From the NCBI GenBank assembly GCA_030427205.1, contig JAUHXC010000012.1:62001-126000 (forward strand): 64,000 bases of DNA, given 5' to 3'. Source of the stretch: a bacterium (GTDB lineage: Bacteria; Myxococcota_A; Bradymonadia; UBA7976; UBA1532). The notes under the pieces were generated by a model. The model worked only from the letters and a program-made list of their open reading frames with translations. It searched no databases and was not told the DNA's origin. Both the position numbers and the translations under genes were made by a program. Within the stretch, counting starts at the first letter, position 1. Each line of letters opens with the position of its first letter. This document shows positions 58,985 through 64,000 of the stretch, one piece after another.

Positions 58985-61630
58985 GTGATCCGTCGTATGC
59001 GTCGCGCCCCCGGCGCTCTGCGCCTGCTGACGACGTGCGCGCTGAGCCTCGCGCTGCTGCCGCTTGCCGGCGCATCCGCGCAGGGCCAGGAGCAGCAGCG
59101 GTCGCGGGTGCTGGTGCTGTTCGACACCTCGGGCAGCATGGGCGTCGACATCGAGACCGGCGAGCCGACCGGCGGCGACAACAGCCGCGAGTACCCCGGC
59201 GATGGCGGCCTGAGCCGGCTCTTCGTGGCCAAGGAGGCCCTCGCGGGGCTGATCACGACCCAGTCGGAGGTCGAGTTCGCGCTGATGCGCTATCCGATGC
59301 GCGAGGGCCTCGGCATCAACCGCGGGGTCATCGACGGGCGGCAGAATCAGAGCTACGCCGGCCTCGAAGAGCAACCGCTGAACTACGCCGGCGAGTGCAC
59401 CGGGCTGCTGCGCCCGGGTGATCCCGACGAAGCCTTCGCGCTGGTGGTGCCCTTCAGCGACGACAACGAGACCGACATCGTGCGCTGGCTCGACCACCGT
59501 GAGGACTTCCCCGCCGACAAGGAGCTGCGCGCCGAGGGCTCGACGCCGATCGTCGAGACCCTGCGCCTGGCCGAGCAGTATCTCGTCGAGATCGGCCGCG
59601 GCGATCCCGGGGCCCGCTGCCGGCGCACGGCGGTGGTGCTGCTGACCGACGGCAGCGAGTCGTGCGTGCCTTTCGCCGAGCGCGAGCAGCGCCTCGCCGA
59701 ACGCGGCGCCGCGCTGCGTGAGCTGCGCTTCGTGGTCGACGGCGAAGAGGTCGTGCAGGACGTGCGCACCTTCGTGGTGGCCTACGGGGTCAACCAGCGG
59801 GCCTATGACCAGCTCACCGCGCTGGCCCGGGCCGGCGGCACCGCGGTCGATCTGCGCGGCGAGCCCGATCCCACCGGCGGGCCCTACGAAGCCTCGGATC
59901 TGATCTCGCTGCGGCGGGCGTTCAGCGCGATCGTGCGCGAAGCCATCCCCACCGAGCTGTGCAACGGGCTCGACGACGACTGCGACGGCCGCGTCGACGA
60001 GGGGGTGCAGAACCTCTGCGGCGGCTGCGGCCCGCCGCCGGAAGAAGACTGCGACGGCAACGACGACGACTGCGACGGCCGCGTCGACGAGGGCGCGCTC
60101 AACGCCTGCGGGCAATGCGGTCCGCTGCCCGGCGAGGTGTGCAACGACATCGACGACGACTGCGACGGCGCGGTCGACGAGGCGGTGGACAACGCCTGCG
60201 GCGGCTGCGCGCTGGTTCGCGAGGAGGTCTGCAACGGCGTCGACGACGACTGCGACGGCCGCATCGACAATCGGCCCGGCGCCGATCTGCCGCTGTCGCG
60301 GCCGTGCAGCCGCGACGTGGGCGCCTGCGCCGCCGGCCGTGAGGCGTGCGTCGCCGGCGAGTGGGGCGCCTGCGACGGCGTCGTGCCCCGGGACGAGCAG
60401 TGCGACGGCACCGATGACGACTGCGACGGCGCGGTGGACGAAGAGACCCGACCGTGCGGCCCGGCGCTGGACATCGGCGACGTCGGCGAGTGCCGCGTCG
60501 GCCAGCGGCGCTGCGATCCGCAGGCCTGCGCCAACGGCCTCTGCGCCGAGGACGGCTGGCTCGCGGCGTGCGAAGACGCGGTGGGTCCGGCGGACGAGAC
60601 GTGCAACGGGCGGGACGACGACTGCGACGGCGCCGCCGACGAGGGGCTGATCAACGCCTGCGGTCAATGCGGCCCGCCGCCGCCCGAGGCGTGCAACGGG
60701 CTGGACGACAACTGCGACGGCCGCGTCGACGACGACGCGCTGTGCCCGGCGGGCTTCTTGTGCTTCGCCGGCGAGTGCGTGCAGCCGTGCGGCTCGGCCG
60801 GCGAGTGCCGCCCCGGCTTCGCCTGCCTCGCGGTCTGGCCCGGCGCGCGCTACTGCCACCCCGAGCCGTGCGCGGCGGCCTATTGCTCGCCGGGGCTGAC
60901 CTGCACCGACGCGGTGGGCGCGTGCAGCGATCCGTGCGTCGGCGTGCAGTGCGCCGCGGGCGAGCGCTGTGTATTCGGCGAGTGCCTGGCCGAGCCGTGC
61001 CCGGACGGATGTATCGAAGGTGAACGCTGCACGGCCGACGGCTGCCTCGGCGATCCCTGCGCCGACGTCGACTGCGGCCAGGACGCTTTCTGTCGCGACG
61101 GCGAGTGCGTCGACGCCTGCCGCGTGGCGTCGTGCGGCCCCGATCGGGTCTGCGTCGACGGGCTGTGCGTCGGCGATCCCTGCGGCGGGCGGTGCTTGCG
61201 CGGCAGCCGCTGCGATCCGGTCGACGGGGCCTGCGTGGCCGACCCGTGCGCCGCCGTCGACTGCCCCGCCGGCACCGCCTGCGTCGACGGCGCGTGCGCG
61301 CCAGACGCCCCCTGCGCCGCCGTGCGCTGCCCCGCCGGCACCGCCTGCGTCGACGGATCGTGCACCGACTTCACCCCCGGGCGGGATCCGCGGACACAGG
61401 TCGCCGACGCCATGCCGCCCGTCGACGCCGGCCTCGACGTCTCGATGCAGGCCGACGTCGCGCTCGACGCCGCGCCGGACGCCCGGGTGGAGCCGGCGGA
61501 TGGCGGCGAGCCGCCGCGCGGTGATCCCGGCGACTGCGCGCAGGGGCCCGGCGGGCGCGCGTCGGGCTGGCCGGCGGTCGGCGCGCTGCTCTGCCTCGTA
61601 TTGGGGCTCGCGCGGCGCCGTCGAGGCTGA
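58985..61630 (+). CDS. VWA surface protein with Cys-rich repeats and sorting-type tail
   Basis: 881-residue secreted protein. Signal peptide ('LLTTCALSLALLPLAGASA'), a VWA domain with intact metal motif 'LFDTSGSMGVD' (DxSxS) and 'TAVVLLTDGSESCVPF', then a run of MopE-like units 'LCNGLDDDCDGRVDEG', 'DCDGNDDDCDGRVDEG', 'VCNDIDDDCDGAVDEA', 'ECNGVDDDCDG..' and others, followed by many EGF-like/Cys-rich repeats ('CPAGTACVDGACA'). The C-terminus has a hydrophobic helix and 'ARRRRG', with a Cys 20 residues before it, resembling MYXO-CTERM sorting. GTG at 58985 is chosen (ATG 4 codons later also open). Likely anchored to the outer membrane for adhesion. Confidence 0.87.
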   Translation: MIRRMRRAPGALRLLTTCALSLALLPLAGASAQGQEQQRSRVLVLFDTSGSMGVDIETGEPTGGDNSREYPGDGGLSRLFVAKEALAGLITTQSEVEFALMRYPMREGLGINRGVIDGRQNQSYAGLEEQPLNYAGECTGLLRPGDPDEAFALVVPFSDDNETDIVRWLDHREDFPADKELRAEGSTPIVETLRLAEQYLVEIGRGDPGARCRRTAVVLLTDGSESCVPFAEREQRLAERGAALRELRFVVDGEEVVQDVRTFVVAYGVNQRAYDQLTALARAGGTAVDLRGEPDPTGGPYEASDLISLRRAFSAIVREAIPTELCNGLDDDCDGRVDEGVQNLCGGCGPPPEEDCDGNDDDCDGRVDEGALNACGQCGPLPGEVCNDIDDDCDGAVDEAVDNACGGCALVREEVCNGVDDDCDGRIDNRPGADLPLSRPCSRDVGACAAGREACVAGEWGACDGVVPRDEQCDGTDDDCDGAVDEETRPCGPALDIGDVGECRVGQRRCDPQACANGLCAEDGWLAACEDAVGPADETCNGRDDDCDGAADEGLINACGQCGPPPPEACNGLDDNCDGRVDDDALCPAGFLCFAGECVQPCGSAGECRPGFACLAVWPGARYCHPEPCAAAYCSPGLTCTDAVGACSDPCVGVQCAAGERCVFGECLAEPCPDGCIEGERCTADGCLGDPCADVDCGQDAFCRDGECVDACRVASCGPDRVCVDGLCVGDPCGGRCLRGSRCDPVDGACVADPCAAVDCPAGTACVDGACAPDAPCAAVRCPAGTACVDGSCTDFTPGRDPRTQVADAMPPVDAGLDVSMQADVALDAAPDARVEPADGGEPPRGDPGDCAQGPGGRASGWPAVGALLCLVLGLARRRRG

Positions 61631-61642
61631 TACTGCACGGGC

Positions 61643-62497
61643 ATGACAACGCCCGCGCCGCCCCGCGATCTGTTCTCACCGCCGCCGCCCGAAGCGGGCC
61701 CGGACGCCATCGACACCTGGGCTTTCGAGCGGGCCCGCAGGCTGCTCGACGAGACCGCGCTGGTCTGTGATGGCCGATCCCATCGGCTGCGCGAGATCGA
61801 GCTGTATCTGCACAGCCCGGGGCACCCCGATCCGTTCGTGCACCGGGCGGCCGAGCAGGCGCGCGCCGGCGCCTGGTACTTCCACCGCGTTGGCGGCAGC
61901 TATCGCGGCGGCACGTTCAAGGGGCTCGATCTCTCGACCGGTGGACCGGGCGTCGGCTGTGGCTGGCTGCTGCGCTGCATAGAGACCGCCGACAGGCGCC
62001 TGATCGACGGCAGCTGCAACGTCGTCGACCACCTGCTCGCCATCGCAGGCGAGGCCGCCATCGCGCCGCTCGACGCCGCGTCGCCCGACGCCGGCGACGC
62101 CCGCGGGCGGCTGCACCTCGCCGCCCGGATCCGCCCGGATGCCGAGACGAGCGACGATACTCTGCTGGCGACGCCGCGGGTGGGGCTCACGCTCAAGCGC
62201 GCGGCCCAGCACGGGCAGATGCCGCGCTATATCGGGCGTCGGCTGCGCTTCATCACCCGCCCCCGACGCATCAAGAAGGGGCGCGCGCAGACGATCGCCG
62301 CGCTGCTGGCCGATGGATGCGACGTCGACGCGATCCGCGCGCGCACCGGCAGCCCCGCGGCGAGCATCCGGCGGGCGGCGGCGGCGTTCGCCGATGGCCG
62401 CGGTCGGCCGCCCGACGCCTGGATCGGGCGGCGTCTGTCGAGCGTGGCGCTCTATGGGCTCTACGGGGCGTGCATGACGCCGCCCGAGGTTCGCTGA
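61643..62497 (+). CDS. possible 3-methyladenine-glycosylase-like protein
   Basis: 284-residue protein of uncertain family. The segment 'RLREIELYLHSPGHPDPFVH' and later 'GAWYFHRVGGSYRGGTFKGLDLSTG..GWLLRCIE' resemble the Glu-containing motif (VETEAY) and 'VLLRALEP' of AAG/MPG-type DNA glycosylases, with the same order and spacing. The C-terminal 90 residues are basic and helical ('RYIGRRLRFITRPRRIKKGRAQTI', 'RTGSPAASIRRAAAAF'). Starts 12 bp after the VWA gene stop, same strand. Resemblance is by eye only and could be coincidental. Confidence 0.4.
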   Translation: MTTPAPPRDLFSPPPPEAGPDAIDTWAFERARRLLDETALVCDGRSHRLREIELYLHSPGHPDPFVHRAAEQARAGAWYFHRVGGSYRGGTFKGLDLSTGGPGVGCGWLLRCIETADRRLIDGSCNVVDHLLAIAGEAAIAPLDAASPDAGDARGRLHLAARIRPDAETSDDTLLATPRVGLTLKRAAQHGQMPRYIGRRLRFITRPRRIKKGRAQTIAALLADGCDVDAIRARTGSPAASIRRAAAAFADGRGRPPDAWIGRRLSSVALYGLYGACMTPPEVR

Positions 62498-62631
62498 GCC
62501 ATGCGCGGCATGGGATCTCATATAGCATGATGGCTCTGCATAGCATAGCATGCCACACTATGGCATAATCACTCCCCAGCCATCACTCAGCCATCACATG
62601 GATGGCATAGTCGATGACATACAGCCTGCCA
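62498..62631. repeat. A/T-richer convergent intergenic block with CAT/GGCAT repeats
   Basis: 134 bp between convergent genes, rich in GCAT and ATGGCAT. Possible stems: ATGCCA 62550-62555 with TGGCAT 62561-62566, and GATGGCA 62601-62607 with TGCCATC 62627-62633. CAGCCATCACT is duplicated at 62578 and 62589. Could be a bidirectional terminator; no long T-run supports that. Confidence 0.45.
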
Positions 62632-64000
62632 TCACTCGACGCAGACGCACCCGCCGCCGGCCGCGGCGCAGCCCTCGGGATGCACCGGCCGACACGCGCC
62701 GATCGGGCAGTCGTCGGGCGCGCGGCACTCGATGGTGCACCCGGGCTCGATCCCCGGCTGACCGACACACCAGCCGCCGACGCAGCCCAGGCCGGGCGCG
62801 GCGCAACGCCACGCGAAGTCGACGCTGAAGCCGTCGCGGCGCTCGCTCGACCTCTCGGCGCATGCCACGGGCAACGCGCACGTCGGCGCCGCGGCGCCCA
62901 TGGGCATCGGGCTCTCGTACTCCACCCTGATCTCGGCCCCGGGCGCGGTGCCCGGCGGCAGCTGCAGAGCGACGCCGTCACAGCCCGGATCGTCGACCCG
63001 CAGATCGATGCCGGGATACAGCTGCCAGTCTTCATCACACGCCGCGCCGGGCAGCGCCGGCCGTTCGAGGCAGCGGCCGGTGAAGCGCAGCGGGCCCACC
63101 ACCGGCCCCAGACATATCCGACGCTCGGGCTGGGCGAAGGCGGCGACCCGCGCGCCCAGGGCCGGCCCGACCATCGGATCACAGACGGTGACGTCGACCG
63201 CCTCCCCGCCCAGAGCCGACGCCAGCGCCCGGTAGCGGGGCGTCGCGGCCGCGCCGTCTTCGGCCAGGATCGAGCAGGTCGAGCGCGGCGGGCCGATACA
63301 TGGCTCGCCGACCGGGCAACACGCCAGCCGCCACGCCTCGAAGTCGCTGCGCCGATCCGCGGCGGGATCACACTCGGGCGGGTCGTCCCCGGCGACATAC
63401 GGCCGCCAGCGGGCCGCCGCGCCGTCGTCGGTGACCGCGTCGGGCGCGCTCCAGACGAAGACGGTGAGCGGCTCGGGTCCGAGGCTGCGCAAGTGATCGA
63501 CGGTCGGCGGGATGGCATCGAGCGCCGCCGCCTGCCACGCGCAGCGCCCGGGATCGTCCCGCGGGAAGTCGGCGGGGGCCGAGCAGTCGTCGCCGTCGGC
63601 CACGATGATGACCGCGCGGGCCGCCCCCTGGCGCCAGAAGCGCCCGCAGTCCGGGTCGAGGCCCCGATCGCAGCAGTGTCCGAGCAGGGCCTTGTTCGGG
63701 CCGTCGCAGGCGGTCGCCCGCCTCAGCGCCGCGATGCCGCTGGGGAAATCACTGCCACGCACCCCGACGGTCGTCAGGCAATGGGCGTTGAACCGCAGCC
63801 ACTCGCGCTTGCACTCGACGTCGGGGCAGTCGGGGCCCGCCTCGCCCCGGCCCGCGCCGCCCCAGGTGGCGATGGCCGGCAACCAGCCGCCCGCGGCGCG
63901 GGCCTCGCATTGGTCCGTCGGCGGTACGTAGGGCAGGCCGTTGCGCGGGTCGATGCAGCCGGGCGTCGGCACGGCGATGGCCGGCGCAGCCACGAAGCGC
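62632..64000 (-). CDS. VWA-like secreted protein, 5' end beyond window
   Basis: At least 456 residues are visible; the frame stays open to the right edge, so the start and signal peptide are outside. The visible part has VWA-like segments without the MIDAS start ('GIAALRRATACDGPNKALLGHCC', 'AARAVIIVADGDDCSAPADFP', 'LRSLGPEPLTVFVWSAP') as in Cys-rich predicted surface proteins with a VWA domain and 'ICLGPVVGPLRF', then Cys-rich C-terminal modules ('CVGGWCVGQPGIEPGCTIEC'). Many paired cysteines indicate export. It looks like a relative of the VWA protein at 58985. Adhesion or matrix binding is likely. Confidence 0.7.
   Translation of the reverse strand, partial: RFVAAPAIAVPTPGCIDPRNGLPYVPPTDQCEARAAGGWLPAIATWGGAGRGEAGPDCPDVECKREWLRFNAHCLTTVGVRGSDFPSGIAALRRATACDGPNKALLGHCCDRGLDPDCGRFWRQGAARAVIIVADGDDCSAPADFPRDDPGRCAWQAAALDAIPPTVDHLRSLGPEPLTVFVWSAPDAVTDDGAAARWRPYVAGDDPPECDPAADRRSDFEAWRLACCPVGEPCIGPPRSTCSILAEDGAAATPRYRALASALGGEAVDVTVCDPMVGPALGARVAAFAQPERRICLGPVVGPLRFTGRCLERPALPGAACDEDWQLYPGIDLRVDDPGCDGVALQLPPGTAPGAEIRVEYESPMPMGAAAPTCALPVACAERSSERRDGFSVDFAWRCAAPGLGCVGGWCVGQPGIEPGCTIECRAPDDCPIGACRPVHPEGCAAAGGGCVCVE

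Overview
The window is very G+C-rich (third codon positions nearly all G or C, long antisense open frames everywhere) and reads like a chromosome segment of a predatory or soil-type Myxococcota bacterium. The evidence for that placement is a retron whose reverse transcriptase has a long N-terminal extension, many secreted lipoproteins with Asp/Ala/Pro-rich linkers and calcium-thrombospondin/MopE-like 'DDDCDG..DE' repeats, an (Glu-Gly)n lipoprotein, a C-terminal Cys/hydrophobic/Arg tail resembling the MYXO-CTERM sorting signal, and a TIR-STAND-TPR protein. No rRNA, tRNA, CRISPR array, transposase or phage module was seen.

Layout. 1-5.0 kb: 3' part of a PAS-sensor histidine kinase (minus) and a translationally coupled MoxR ATPase / VWA / TerB-like operon (plus). 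5.0-10.5 kb: Cys-rich lipoprotein, acyl-CoA carboxylase carboxyltransferase, Uma2 nuclease, LarA-like protein and HAD phosphatase. 10.7-13.9 kb: DUF2505 protein, GTP cyclohydrolase I, and a matrixin-type protease with a coupled secreted partner. 14.1-19.4 kb: a degenerate citrate-synthase-like gene followed by a glutamine-synthetase-like ligase, an iron alcohol dehydrogenase and an aldehyde dehydrogenase, which together fit gamma-glutamylation-type amino-alcohol catabolism. 19.4-23.8 kb: a TIR-STAND-TPR protein plus a double-TIR protein, a likely immune or cell-death module, followed by an 840-bp gene-free block filled with degenerate palindromic repeats. 24.6-29.5 kb: secreted tail-fibre-like protein, an outer-membrane-like protein, an S41 protease and an M14 carboxypeptidase.

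29.7-38.3 kb is the most interesting part: WGR/beta-propeller, WGR/HEAT and SWIM zinc-finger genes packed head to tail, then directly a retron: an msr-msd non-coding RNA with terminal inverted repeats and a long msd hairpin, a retron reverse transcriptase (NAxxH, YADD and VTG motifs present), and a 109-residue three-helix membrane protein 13 nt downstream that is a candidate effector. The retron family is known; this gene set with a small membrane protein and a WGR/SWIM cassette next to it is not one I recognise.

38.3-64 kb: a POTRA/outer-membrane assembly factor (BamA/TamA-like); an ECF sigma/FecR-type anti-sigma/outer-membrane operon; a patatin-like lipase bracketed by inverted repeats; a di-haem peroxidase; a C2-like lipoprotein behind a possible Pho box; a methyltransferase; a twin-SUMF1 lipoprotein lacking the catalytic cysteine pair; isoquinoline-1-oxidoreductase-like molybdenum hydroxylase subunits; a HEAT-like protein; several Cys-rich surface proteins including two with VWA character; a DUF3592 membrane protein; and a protein with distant resemblance to 3-methyladenine glycosylase. 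The last gene runs off the right edge.
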